This document shows positions 9,895-21,127 of a stretch of 64,000 nucleotides of DNA, piece after piece. The DNA is from Ceratopteris richardii (taxonomy: Eukaryota; Streptophyta; Polypodiopsida; Polypodiales; Pteridaceae). Made by a program: the position numbers and the translations under genes. Each line of letters starts with the position of its first letter. Position 1 is the stretch's first letter. Where the stretch lies: positions 87,640,230 to 87,704,229 of the forward strand of contig CM035427.1 of the NCBI GenBank assembly GCA_020310875.1, given 5' to 3'. The notes beneath the pieces are model-generated. The model did no database searches. It was not told where the DNA came from and saw nothing but the letters and a program-made list of their open reading frames with translations.

Positions 9895-11948
9895 TGCCTG
9901 AACAACATCACAGAAAATTGGATGATAAGGCAGTAAAATGTATTTTTGTTGGATACAGTTCTGAAAGTAAAGGCTATCGTCTGTATCATCCACAGACTAA
10001 ACACATTCTGGTTAGCCGTGATGTTGTTTTTGTGGAAGATGCTATTCAGCCATTGCTTTCATGTACCAAGGAGACATCTGTTAGCTCCAAAGACATGTAT
10101 GATACTTTGATGCCTCTTTTTACAGGTGGACAGTCTAGTGCTGGTCCTAATGAGGCAACTTGTCAACCTTTGCAGGTTTCATATGATGATGCAGATCATT
10201 CCATTTCTGATGCAGATTTACATGATGCACTTGTTGATGAGAGAGCTGATATTGAGGAGGCAAAAACTATGCCAAAATGGTTGGTGCAGACTTTGCGTGA
10301 CAACAAATTAGATGCACCTTTGTCATATCGTACTCGTTCAGGCTCTCATAGTGCCTCCTTTGCATCACATTGTTATGCTATGGCTGCGTCTAGTCTCTGT
10401 GATGAGAATGAGCCTGTTTCTTTTGATGAAGCACAAAATTCAAAAAATTGGATGGCTGCTATGCAATCTGAATATGATGCTATAATGAAGAATGGTACAT
10501 GGTCTTTATGTGACTTGCCTCCTGGCAAGAAGGCCATTGGCACTAAGTGGGTATACAAGCTGAAGCATAAACCTGATGGTACAGTTGACAGGTATAAGGC
10601 TAGGCTTGTTGCAAAGGGTTATGCACATGAAAGAGGCATTGACTTTGATGAGACCTTTGCACCCACATGCCGCATGACTATTGTTCGGAGCATTTGTGCA
10701 CTTGCAGCCCATCATGGTTGGAATGTTCATCAGTTGGACATTAAAACAACATTTCTGAATGGTGACTTGCATGAAGAAGTGTATATTTTTCAGCCCTATG
10801 GCTTTGTGCAGAAAGGACATGAAAACCAGGTGTGCAGGTTAAAAATGGCATTATATGGTTTAAAGCAAGCACCACGTGCTTGGTATGAGAAGATACATGC
10901 CTATCTAATTGCACATGGTTTTGAGAACATTCCAACTGAAAGCACCTTATATGTTAAGCGTGCTAATGATGTGCTTCTGATCATTGTTATCTATGTTGAC
11001 GACATGCTGCTCACTGGTCCTATTGAGAAGCATATTGCTGATTTTAAGGCTGATTTGCATGCCTCATTTGAGATGTCTGATTTGGGACATTTGCATCATT
11101 ATTTGGGCATTCAGTTTATGCACCTTGATGGTGGAATGGCTTTGTGTCAAACGAAATATATTGACACATTATTGCAGCGTTTTGGCCTTGAATACTGTAA
11201 GCCTATTGCCACTCCTATGGAGACAGGTTTACGATTGAGTCTTCATGATGCTGGAGATGCATTTGATGCTATTCTCTATCAGCAGGCTGTTGGATGCTTG
11301 ATTTACTTATGCATTACTCAGCCAGATATTCAATTTGTTGTCTCACAGATGAGCAGGTTTATGCATTGCCCAGGAGTCACGCATTGGAAGGCGGTTAAAC
11401 GCATCTTTCGCTACTTGAGTCGTACTCAGCTACTTGGGTTGTTTTATCCTAAGGGGGGATCACTACCGCCAGATTTGCATGCTTTTGCTGACTCAAATTG
11501 GGCTAGTTTCTATGACACTCGTGTGTCCACCAGTGGTTTTTGCTTCATGCTTGGTAGCTCATGTATATCTTGGTTGAGCAAGAAGCAGCCTATTGTGGCC
11601 ACTTCCAGTTGTGAGGCTGAGTATAGGGCAGCTTTCACAGCGACTGTTGAGTGTGTGTGGCTCAGACGCCTTATGGCTGATTTGGGTGTTGGCCAGTCTT
11701 CTGCCACCACCATCTTTACTGACAGTCAGAGCGCATTGTCAGTTGTGAGGAACCCTGTGTTCCATGCTCGCACTAAGCACATTGAGGTGCATTATCACTA
11801 TGTCAGGGAGAGGTTCTCTACTGGGGAGATCAGCTTGGCATATGTGCCCACGCAGGAGAACATAGCAGACCTTTTCACGAAGGCTCTGCCTAGGGAGAAG
11901 TTTGAAGCTTTCCGCAAAGCTTTGGGCTTACTTCCTTTTGTGGAGTGA
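9895..11948 (+). pseudogene. Copia B: reverse transcriptase and RNase H
   Basis: Long open frame covering the integrase C-terminal/hinge region, RT and RNase H. RT motifs are GTKWVYKLK, RYKARLVAKG, VHQLDIKTTFLNG and the catalytic YVDDMLLTG (about 10992). RNase H motifs include FADSNWA, SCEAEYRA, TDSQSALS and the C-terminal KHIEVHYHYVRE and IADLFTKALP. This block looks intact at the amino-acid level. It is not in frame with the integrase ORF because of the upstream frameshift. The frame ends with VE-TGA before the 3' leader. Confidence 0.9.
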
Positions 11949-12011
11949 TTTCCACATAGCTTGGCACTTCCTTATACATGAGTGCCAGCTCCTTGTTCAC
12001 TGCATCACTCC

Positions 12012-12022
12012 TAGGGGGGATT
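12012..12022 (+). other. Copia B polypurine tract
   Basis: TAGGGGGGATT directly before the right LTR, the expected position for plus-strand DNA priming. Confidence 0.85.
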
Positions 12023-12252
12023 TGTTGATATATTTAGGTAGTGATGTGTGTGAACACACTAGGACCACTGGGGCACTTTTTTCCCTCTTTAGGAGGTTTT
12101 TTTCCCCTGGCTTGTATATACGCCTATTGCCCTAATGGGCTACTTATCTTTGTACATTCTCTAGTAATACATTCAGTCTTGTGTGTTGTGCTCCAAGCTT
12201 CTTCTTCTTCCTTGTGCTGTTTGTGTGCTTCCGCAGACATCTAACTCCAACA
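12023..12252 (+). repeat. Copia B right LTR
   Basis: 230 bp, TGTTGATA...CTCCAACA, followed by the CATTC duplication at 12253-12257. The same TATA box as the left LTR is present. Confidence 0.95.
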
Positions 12253-12257
12253 CATTC

Positions 12258-12997
12258 TGACCTTTGGCTTTGTCTTGCTTTGGTCCTTTCTTCTTCCCTT
12301 TCCACTTGCTCTTGCTTGCGAAGTTGGCTTGGGAAGTCTCTTCTTCACCTTCTTCCTTCTTCTTTCCTTTCTGCTTCTTATCCTTCTTATGTGCATATAG
12401 AGCACTAGTTGAATTACCATGATAAGAGGTACCTTCCTTTATGCTATTGTTGGCTTCTTGATTGAAGAGTTGTCCAAGAAAGATGTTGAAGTCTGGAGTT
12501 TGCACATCCATGATGAGATCATAAGCCATCGTGAAGGATCACCATTGCTTATCACTTCGAATGCCGTTGAGAATTTGCCTCATGATGACCTCTTCTTCAA
12601 TCATCTCTCCAATAGATGCTAACTGATCCGCAACCTCCTTGACCTTGGTAACAAACTCTGTGATGGTTTGTTTAGGTGTATTCTTCATTTGGTTGAACTC
12701 GTTCCAAAGATGATTCTTTCTTGCTTTGGTACTAGCAGAAAAGAAAGTCTCGAGGGCATCCCATGTCTCTTGAGATGTCTTGCATCCTCTAATATGTGGT
12801 AATAGGAAGTCAGAGATAGAGTTTAGTATGTACGACCTTGCTTGAGCATCCCTTGCACACCAAAGTGTGAGCTTATCTGTCTCCTCTTGTGTAGGTCCTC
12901 CTTTGGATCTTGGAATAGGCATAGCTTCATCACCTACTACAATTCCATAAAGATTTCTACCTTGCAAATAGGCCTCCATTCTGATTTGCCAAGCCGC
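12258..12997 (-). pseudogene. Copia C1: gag central part
   Basis: Minus-strand copia Gag (UBN2 family) lying between insertions R1 and B. From 12993 leftward: WQIRMEAYL, then TLWCARDAQARSYI, SDFLLPHIRGCKTSQETWDAL, RKNHLWNEFNQMK and MRQILNGI, then after a TGA near 12537 the frame continues with IMDVQTPDFNIFLGQLF and a Lys-rich tail leading to the zinc knuckle. The close paralogue in element D shows the same blocks. The N-terminal residues are at 26074-26128 and the knuckle at 6873-7097. C1 integrase and RT are not in the window. Confidence 0.85.
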
Positions 12998-13893
12998 TAT
13001 CGGAGAGAATTTATTACTCTTAAAATATTTCAAAAATTAAAAGATTATTTGATTGATATAAGTTTGGTTAAATTATGAAATTTTTGACTAATGTTTGATT
13101 TTAATTTCTGCAGGAAAAGAAGTTTGCTGAATATTATCAGGATGGGAAGTATTTATCTAAGTGTTTTCTTAATATAAATAATGGTATAGATGAAAATTCA
13201 AGGGTTAGTTAAGGGGTTTTCTATGTTTTGAAAGTAATGTAAGGGTAATTAAGGGTCAATTATAGGTTTTGATCATGTTTTATAGGGTTTTAGCTAAATT
13301 ACAAGGATAATTAAGGGTTAAATGAATGTTTTGAGCATGATTTATAGGGTTCTAGTTAAATTTTAAGGATAATTAAGGGTTTAATATTAATTCTAGAGGG
13401 TTATGGAAGGTTAGAAAATAGGTTTATGGGTTAGTTGAAGTTATTTGATGTGGTTTGAAGCTAGTTGTAGGGTAAACCTAAGGTTAATTGATTAAATAAG
13501 TGGGTTAAAATCTATAAATGAATTATTAAATAGGTTAAATATATCATAAGGAACCTTAGCAAAATAATTCAAATAGAAAAATATATTATTTAATTATTTC
13601 CATTAAGCTTATGGATATAAATAAAATTTAGATGGGTTAAATTAATTTTAGACTAAAGTTTAGTATTCTAGTATTTAAATAAATTAAAAAAGAAGTGAAA
13701 GGTTATTTTAAAAACTAAAGTCTATGGTCCATTGAAAATTTAATTGAATGGGTGAAAATTGGGTAAAATCAAAATAGAGAAAATCCATGCCTTTTTTCTT
13801 GTTGGAGTGTGATTGAGTTGAAGAGGAGTTAATTTAGGTAGTTTGGTTCAGTTATCTAAGGATAAATGTGGGCTATGGTGGGCTACTCTCATC

Positions 13894-13901
13894 TATTTAA
13901 A
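13894..13901 (+). promoter_or_regulatory. R1 LTR TATA-like box
   Basis: TATTTAAA followed by GA-rich sequence about 0.9 kb into the LTR; the same sequence is at 22638-22645 in the right LTR. If used, U3 is about 0.9 kb and the transcribed R-U5 part about 3.3 kb. Confidence 0.45.
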
Positions 13902-14254
13902 GAGGGGAGTACGTACTCACAAGTTCATGTGATTTTCAGGTACTTACTTTTTGCTCTAGACTATAGTCAAATTTTGCACATAGTTCTATGACAATTCTCT
14001 GGCAGGAGGAGAGAGAAGGCCATCTCTCTTGCTTTTGACCTTCATTCATTGTAGAGCAAATTTTTTTTATTTAGATAAAATTTTTGTTGCAGAGACAAAG
14101 GGGCGTTTGTTTTTTTTTCTTCACTTTACTTGGCTTCTTTTCTTTATTCCTTTTTCTTTTCAAATTTTCCCTTCTCCTGTCCTTCCTTTTTCTCCCTCTT
14201 CTTTAATGTTCTCCTTCTCCCTCTCCCTTCTTTATTTAAAAAAGTTTTTTTTCC

Positions 14255-14525
14255 CTCTCTCACTCTCCCTTTCTCTGCCGGCGGCGCAGCAGCGCTGCGC
14301 ACGCAGCAGAGAGAGAGAGAGAGAGAGTGAGAGAGAGAGTTTTCTTTCTTCGTTTTTATATATATATATATTTTTTTAATATTTCTCCTCCTTCCCTCCC
14401 TCTGCAGCCTGCCGACGGCGCAGCAGTCGCAGAAGAGAGAGAAAGAGAGAGAGAGAGTGAGAGAGAGAGAGAGAAAGGTACAGAGAGAGAGAGAAAGGTA
14501 CAGAGAGAGAGATAAAGAAAGAGAG
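14255..14525. repeat. R1 CT/GA tracts around GC-rich blocks
   Basis: Two similar modules: pyrimidine-rich CTCT tract, a GC-rich block (CGGCGGCGCAGCAG; CGACGGCGCAGCAG), then a (GA)n run. In the right LTR the first GA run (23053-23139) is greatly expanded compared with here, so the microsatellite changed length after insertion. GA repeats in plants can be bound by BPC proteins; that role is only a suggestion here. Confidence 0.8.
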
Positions 14526-14942
14526 TTTTTTTTTTATATATATTTCTTTTCTTGTTTATTTAATTGTTTATATATATATTTTTCCTCTATATATACTTTA
14601 CTTTATAGTTTAGTTAAATTAAATAATTTATTTATAAATTAAATTATGATGTTTTATGTTATTTAAGTATATTTATTAATCAAATATTTAAAATAAAAAT
14701 ATGGAATGCATATGTAAAGGTATATAATTGTATATGGATGATTTAACATATGTTTATGTTTTTGTATATGTATTTATTTATGTATGTGTGTGCATATGAA
14801 TATTTATAACTTAAATGTATTTGTTTTAATATAAGTATATATGTTTATGTATCTATCTATCTATGAGTGAGTGTGTGTTTTTAAAATAGATTGATTGCTT
14901 AAATGTATGATTTGATTATCCTAATGTTTTTTGTATGTTCAT

Positions 14943-14950
14943 AGGTAAGA
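14943..14950 (+). promoter_or_regulatory. R1 candidate 5' splice site
   Basis: AGGTAAGA is a near-ideal plant splice donor (GT at 14945), conserved in the right LTR (GT at 23742). It lies upstream of the TTTTCAG array and the LTR ORF, so a leader intron of about 1.2-1.6 kb is possible. Confidence 0.35.
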
Positions 14951-15099
14951 GACAAGAAGGATTACCCTAACCAAATTTTTACCCTATTCTATCTTCTTTT
15001 ATCCTTTCCATTTCTTTTCCTACCCTTAACCCAAGCTTCTTCAACCCTTAGCTTTGATAGATACCTAAGTTCTTATACCCATGTATTATGATAGCATGT

Positions 15100-15980
15100 T
15101 TACTCATTAATTGAACCCATGTTAGTGTTAGTGCATGAACCCATGTTAGTTATTAGTGCATGTTAGTGCATGATAAGTATGTTAGTGCATGTTAGTGCAT
15201 GATAAGTATGTTAGTGCATGTAGGGTATGTTAGTTAATATTAGTGCATGTTAGTGCATGATAAGTATGTTAGTGCATGTAAGTGCATGATAAGTATGTTA
15301 GTGCATGTAGGGTATGTTAGTTAATATTAGTGCATGTAGGGTATGTTAGTTAATATTAGTGCATGTTAGTGCATGATAAGTATGTTAGTGCATGTTAGGT
15401 ATGTTAGTTAATGTTGATGCATGTTAGTAGATGGTAATACATGTTAAATTAAGCAATGCATGCTAGATGTTAGAAGTTAGGAATGTTAATGCATGTTAGT
15501 TAAGAAAGTGCATGTTAGATGTTAGGATATGCATGTTAGAAGTATTAAGTGCATAAATATGGTTTTGCATGTAAATTTAGCTAATGAATGTTAGAAATTT
15601 ATCCATGTTAGTTCATGCATGTCAATTAATGTATGTACTTTAGATGTTATGTGTATATCATGTGTGCATGCATGTTGATAGTGTTTGCATGAATGTATGC
15701 ATGTCATGCATGTTTGCTTGTTGCATGATAGTACATGCATGTTTATGCATGGTTGCTAGTGCATGTGCATGTATGCTTACGCATGGTTATTAGTGCATGT
15801 GTATGATTGCTTGTTGCATGTTAGTGCATATATATGTATGCATGATCATTTATGCATGTGCATGTTTGCATGAAAGTTATGGTAATGCATGCATGTTTTG
15901 CATGTGTGTTTGTGAATGTATGATTATGTGTGGTATGCGTGTCATTTATGTTAAGTGTATGTATATGCATGTTAGCTTAT
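15100..15980. repeat. R1 GTTAGTGCATG tandem array and GCATG-rich tract
   Basis: Irregular tandem copies of GTTAGTGCATG(ATAAGTAT / TAGGGTATGTTAGTTAATATTA) over 15100-15420, grading into a tract with many TGCATG and CATGCATG words up to about 15980. The right LTR has the same array at about 23900-24830 with a different number of repeat units. CATGCA is the RY element bound by plant B3-domain seed regulators. Confidence 0.85.
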
Positions 15981-16164
15981 ATAATATGTTTAAATATGTA
16001 TAAGTAAATGAAACAATGTACTTATATGAATGATTTATGTATGCTAAAGTAATTGTATGAATGTATTAGTTTATTGTAATATGTATGTTTAAATAAATGA
16101 TTTAACTAAATTTGTTTAAGTTTTAAATGAGTGTAATTATTTTATAAATGCATATTAATATTTC

Positions 16165-16560
16165 TCATGTGATTTTCAGAGAGCTGTTGGTGAACTGGAG
16201 ATTCATGTGATTTTCAGATGTGATTTTCAGAGCCCTGTTGGTGAACTAGAGATTCATGTGATTTTCAGATGTGATTTTCAGAGAGCTGTTGGCGAACTGG
16301 AGATTCATGTGATTTTCAGATGTGATTTTCAGAGCCCTGTTGATGAACTGGAGATTCATGTGATTTTCAGAGCCCTGTTGATGAACTAGAGATTCATGTG
16401 ATTTTCAGAGAGCTGTTGGTGAACTGGAGATTCATGTGATTTTCAGATGTAATTTTTAGAGAGCTGTTGGTGAACTGGAGATTCATGTGATTTTCAGATG
16501 TGATTTTCAGAGCCCTGTTGGTGAACTGAAGACTCATGTGATTTTCAGATGTGATTTTCT
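16165..16560. repeat. R1 TTTTCAG tandem array
   Basis: About eight copies of a roughly 50-bp unit containing ATTCATGTGATTTTCAG and (C/A)(C/G)CTGTTGGTGAACTGGAG. Each unit carries one or two GATTTTCAG words, which look like 3' splice sites. The right LTR copy is at 25010-25415 with a few point differences. Confidence 0.85.
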
Positions 16561-16789
16561 GAAGAATTGCAGCCCTGTTGATGAACTGAGGATTTGAAGC
16601 GAAAAGAATTACTTAGCTTAAACTATTGATTAGCTTGTATAGGTTATCCTTTAAGCTTGAATAGATTATCATTTTATGACATTATCTTATAAGTGTGTAT
16701 AGGAATTTGATCATTAATCTAGTGTCATTTTCATTATCTTATAAGTGTGTATAGGAATTTGATCATTAATCTAGTGTCATTTTCATCTT

Positions 16790-17137
16790 ATGTCTAAAGA
16801 GACTTCTTCAAGTAGTTCCTTTCTACCTCCAGCTCCATTTGATTTATTATTTCCTAAACCAGTTGAGGAAGTTGAAGAGTTAGTTAAAAATAAGATAGTT
16901 AAAGAAACTTTGCATGATCCTAATAGAACTTTACATTGACTTTCCACTGTTCCACCTAGCATTGAGAATAGTGAAGAAATTTTCCCACCAACTGTAGATA
17001 GAAACGATGATAATTTTCAAGAAGATTCAAACGAAATTGAAAGCATTAAAGATCAAGTAGTTAGTGAAAAACTTATCTCACCATCTTATTTTGATGCTAT
17101 AGAAAGATATAGGAACGCTTTACCCTACGGACCTTAG
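16790..17137 (+). pseudogene. R1 LTR-borne ORF, left copy (broken)
   Basis: Same 116-codon frame as the intact ORF at 25634-25981, starting ATGTCTAAAGAG and ending TAG, but with TGA at 16937-16939 where the right copy has TTA. It lies in the last 440 bp of the LTR. No known domain seen; acidic, Ser/Pro-rich at the start. Confidence 0.6.
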
Positions 17138-17233
17138 GAAAAGTTATAATTGTTCTGCATAGTCACCCAGCGTGCGCCGTTCGCGAGACGACTGAATTGA
17201 TCCGCGAGTCGTCAGAAATTGCTCCCACATTTT

Positions 17234-17248
17234 TGAACCCGACGTGAA
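17234..17248 (+). other. R1 probable primer binding site, tRNA-Trp-like
   Basis: TGAACCCGACGTGAA lies 4 bases after the LTR. From memory this complements the acceptor end of plant tRNA-Trp(CCA) over 15 nt, but the TGG expected for the CCA tail reads TTT here. It is therefore a decayed or unusual site; the tRNA identity rests on my recall. Confidence 0.5.
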
Positions 17249-17966
17249 ACAACGGCAGAGCCGAACAGGTATAAAAACTTTTCCTTTTCTTGCATATGCA
17301 TTAGCTTGATTTAGACGACGTGGTTGCGACAGCTTGAGGTGATCGTCTTGCAGAGGTAGATATTACAAACTTTGTAATTCCCTGGTTGTTGAGGGCTGAG
17401 CTTATGCTCTGAGCGCCTCCACGGGAATAGGCAAGTAGTAAACCTCATCTCTACACCCTTACCATCAAGATTTTGAAGAAAAACGTTTGCACTCACAGCA
17501 GTTAGATTTTTTGTATTAGGCATTTATTGCTCAACAAATGTAACTTGAGAATTTCACATGCACTGTAGCTTCTGCTCCAACTGTCAGGTGTCAGGTATAT
17601 TTTCTTAACTTGCATCTGTTTGTGACTATTTAAGTAGGATTTTAGGAGAGTTTAAGATAGTAGGAATTGCTAGATTTAAATTTCATTTCATTTGAAAGTT
17701 AGAATTTATTTTCATTAAAATATTAGAAATTGTTAGATTCAAAAAGAATTCTTATTTAAAAGATAGTATTTATTTAAGATTGTTTGATTAGTACAATTTT
17801 ATTTAAAACAATCAAAAAGAAATTTATTTGAAAAGTTAGTATCTAGATTTCATTAAATTATTAAGGATTGTTAGAATAGCATAATTTAGTTTGAAAATTC
17901 ATTCAGAATTTTCATTTGGAAAGTTAGCATTTATTTTTCAAGTCTTATTTAAAAGTTTTAAATTTA

Positions 17967-20528
17967 AGTAAAGCTGGAATCAGGCAACTTAGTTAGTTTG
18001 GTAAGGGAACAAAAATCTAAAGTTCAAGAGGAAGTTAAGGATTATATTAAGAAACTTAGGTCTAGTTCTAGCATACATATCAAAATGGATGAGTTATTTA
18101 TAAATATGATGTCAGAAACCCAAGGCCAAAAAGTAGTAGAAGCTATGCTAAAAGAAAAAGGTAAATTTACTGGAGTTAACACAACTAATTACTTAGACAC
18201 TTTTGAAGACCTAGCAAAACTACATGGTTTGCCAATTAATAAATGGGTAACATTTTTAGTAAGACTTGCAATAGGTTCAGCCATTAGTGTTATAGAACCT
18301 CATAAAGCACTTGCATGGGAAGAATTTAAAAAACAAATACATAAAGAATTTTACTTAGAAGATTATAGTCAACACAGTAGGGAGGGATTTATGAAGTGGC
18401 TTAGCACTCCCAAAACCCAAATATCTCTTACACAATTACATGGGGAATTTATGAAGAGATTTTCACAATAACCTGAACAAGATAGGACTGCACTTACTCC
18501 AGATATAGTACTTTATTTCCTAAAAGTTTTACCTACAGACATTAGAAGTGAAGTAGAAAGAAAACTAGAGGAACCTGGAAAAAGATATGGTTTAACAGAG
18601 GATTGGGGGGTACTTAAACAAGTAGTTGAAGTTGTAGCACAAATGAAACAGAGGCAATCATTATTATATGATATGAATTTAAGTTTTCCAACAGTAGGAC
18701 CAACTACTCAAAATCCTAAAATCAATATAAACTCTAGTTTAACTGAACAAGCATCAACATCTAAAGTGCCTAGTGAGTTACAGTTTGAAATACTATTTAA
18801 TAAGCTAGATAATATGATGCAAATGCATACGAACATATCTAAGGAAGTGGAAACACTTCAAAACACAGTTCATTCCTTAGTTAGTCAAGATAGAACAATT
18901 CTAGGTCCTCAATTTACTCATGCCCCACAAATGAATCCTATACCTATAGCACCTGTAATGAATCAACCAATAGCTCAGAATCAACCAGTAGCTCAGAATA
19001 ATGAACGAAGAGGCACACCCACCCGACGATGTGTTTGGTGTGACTCCACTGAACATATGTCTTATGCTTGTGAATCATTAAAAGAAGCAAAAGAAAGAAA
19101 ACTAGTTATTGATATTGATAAAAAACTATGTGACTATCGCACCCACCTCCCTCTAGCTGTAAATTGGGAAAAAGGTGGAATGCAAAAACTATATGAAAAT
19201 ATATCAGAAGCACAAAGAAGCTCATCTGGGGTTAGATTAGAATGCGATGAAAGTGATCTAGATGATGATACATCAAAAGAAACCAAAAATTATTCAATAG
19301 AAGCATTGGTAAAAGCTAGAGATGATATAATGAACAAAACTGCATGGAACTCACCTATATATAATTTCTCTATCTTCTCACATATTGCAAATGTGGAAGA
19401 AAAGAGAAAAAGGGATGAAACTCAAGATCTAGATGAATCTAATCAAAGACTAACTAGAAAACAATTGAGAAAAGAACCTAAAAATGTACAATTTAATGAA
19501 AATACAAATTTAGAATCAAATGAGCAGAAAAGAAGAGATATAAGGGAGGGTAAACAACTAGAGACATCAAACAAACCTAATGAATTAGAATCAAATACTA
19601 ATGAAGAAATAGAAAAAAATGAGGAAAAAACCAAGAAACCCAAAAGAATTCCAAAAGTTATTTTAACTTCAGAACTTGAACAAAAAAATGACACAAAAGA
19701 AATACTGTATGATATTCTTTTAAAAAGTCAAGTGACTATGTCACTTGAACAATTATTTACTATAGCTAAATTAGAATTTAAAGATAACTTTATTAAGATG
19801 ATTAAAAGAAAAAGATTTCCCTTAAATACTGATACTGAAATGCATGACAATGTAGATGTAACTCATATTTCTAAAGATTCCTTTTCTTCTGATTTTGATG
19901 ATGAAGAAGAAAGTGAAGGATATGTTAATAAAATTTTTTTAGGACCTATACTTCCAGATAATATACAAGAAAAATCTGAAAGCAATTACAAAAAGAGTTT
20001 TTGGGCTAGGGAAACACCAGAAATCAAAGTAAATTTAGGAGATAGGAAAAATTCTTGTACAACTTTAGCTTTACTAGATTCATGCTAAAAAATAAACGTA
20101 ATATCAAAAGAATTATATGATAAATTTAGATGGCCTATAGATAAACAACATGGGTGGATTATGAGAATAGCAGACAACGGATGTGGTGCACTTCTAGGAG
20201 CATGTGCCAACATTCCAATTTCAATAGGTGGCATAAGTGAAACATTTCATTTTTTCATACAAGATAACTGTTCTTATGAAATTATCTTAGGACAACCCTT
20301 TATATGTGAAACTCGTATGGAAACAAAAATAATGGACGATGGATCCACATATGCTAGATTTAGATCAAAAGATGACTTACAATCCTTACAAGTAATGACT
20401 GTTAACCCAAATCATATTAGAAATAGAGAACAAATTAGGAAAACACCTATCAGATCACAAGAGAAAATGCACGAGAGTCATCTACCTCTTAGTGATTCTG
20501 GAACATACTTTGATCAAAATTTTTACTA
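17967..20528 (+). pseudogene. R1: gag and retropepsin
   Basis: One frame of about 850 codons broken by TAA at 18469-18471 and 20086-20088. It has no ATG at its 5' end (first in-frame ATG near 18085), so the N-terminus may come from splicing or be lost. Gag has a capsid-like region (YLDTFEDLAKLHGLP, WEEFKKQIHKEF, FMKWL) and a knuckle CVWCDSTEHMSYAC (C-X2-C-X4-H-X4-C, near 19030), then a long charged region. The protease reads ALLDSC where DSG is expected, followed by NVISKELYDKF and YEIILGQPFI. The loss of the active-site Gly and the two stops mean it is inactive now. This looks like Ty3/gypsy gag-PR. Confidence 0.8.
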
Positions 20529-20950
20529 GACACCATTGTTGAGCGAGACAACAGTGGTAACTGGTTTGATATCTCGCATAAATGTGTAAATAAAATAGAA
20601 AATGTTTCTGTTTATTTTTCATCTTCAAAATTACAAATTCTAAATAATAAAGATATTCCTAGAAAAACAATGAAAAAACATGAAAAATATTTTAAAGATA
20701 CAGAATATATGTCTCAAAATGAAAATATTGAAAATATAATTGAAACTTCTTTTTCCTCTACTTTATTTGATGAAATTGATGAAACCTTACATGATGAAAA
20801 ATTATTACATGTTATTCTTTTAAACTCATTAAATGAATATGATTTAATTTCAAAATTTGTTTCTGATTTTCATGAAGCTAAAATTAATACAAAGTATAAA
20901 ACTGTAGATAAAAAGGTGAAACATGTAGCTCAAGCTTTACCTGAAGGAAG
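20529..20950 (+). pseudogene. R1: pre-RT region of pol
   Basis: Frame-shifted continuation after the protease: an acidic, Asn/Lys-rich spacer ending KYKTVDKKVKHVAQALPEG. That last motif resembles the segment just before RT in gypsy polyproteins (consensus KVRPV..LP). RT should start here, but the sequence switches at about 20950 to the integrase tail. The spacer itself has no domain I recognise. Confidence 0.55.
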
Positions 20951-21127
20951 ATAACTGTATATGATAATGGTACATTTAAACTTAGAGAGTTTGACGGTTC
21001 TTTATTAAAAAATTTGATTGCAGGAAAAAGAGTTAAATTATTTAAAAAGAGAAATAATGAAGAATATGAAATTGAAGAAATTGATGATGATGATGATGAT
21101 GCTGATGAAAATGAAGATGATGATTAA
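20951..21127 (+). pseudogene. R1: integrase C-terminal tail
   Basis: Short frame reading ITVYDNGTFKLREFDGS, then IAGKRVKLF and a poly-Asp tail to TAA at 21125. This resembles the end of gypsy integrases (pattern NGTY.L.ELDGT...AGKRLK.F). It is joined out of frame to the pre-RT region, so the junction at about 20950 marks a deletion of RT, RNase H and most of integrase. Confidence 0.6.

Larger units (their letters stand above)
7103..12252 (+). mobile_element. Copia element B, full-length insertion with defective pol
   Basis: Structurally complete 5150-bp Ty1/copia element: two 230-bp LTRs, tRNA-iMet primer site, gag, protease, integrase, RT, RNase H, polypurine tract and flanking CATTC duplication. 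The domain order gag-PR-IN-RT-RH defines copia. The LTRs differ at 7 of 230 positions by my reading, all transitions, so the insertion is not very recent. The coding frame is broken by TAG at 9233-9235 and 9812-9814 and by a frameshift near 9880. Related fragments exist at 29736-29935 and 55330-56740. It sits in the gag zinc knuckle of copia C1. Confidence 0.95.
12998..17229 (+). repeat. R1 left LTR (4.2 kb)
   Basis: Begins TATCGGAG, where TG would be expected, and ends CTCCCACA. In order it holds three short AAGGATAATTAAGGG-type subrepeats (13230-13385), a TATA-like box, CT- and GA-rich tracts, a splice-donor consensus, a GCATG-rich array, a TTTTCAG array, a 115-codon ORF and a GC-rich end. 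Bases 12998-13365 have no counterpart in the right copy. Confidence 0.85.

Noticed and set aside
14029-14642. Phe/Ser- and Arg/Glu-rich ORFs over the CT/GA tracts of R1 (also 22852-23543)
   Set aside because: Low-complexity translations of microsatellites; they change length between the two LTRs.
14700-15000. GTAAGAGACAAG-side sequence as an exon of a host gene
   Set aside because: It is duplicated exactly in the right LTR of R1 and has no coding signature beyond short chance ORFs.
15797-16389. ORFs over the GCATG and TTTTCAG arrays
   Set aside because: Repetitive translations (MCMIACCM..., VIFRCDFQ...) of tandem repeats inside an LTR.
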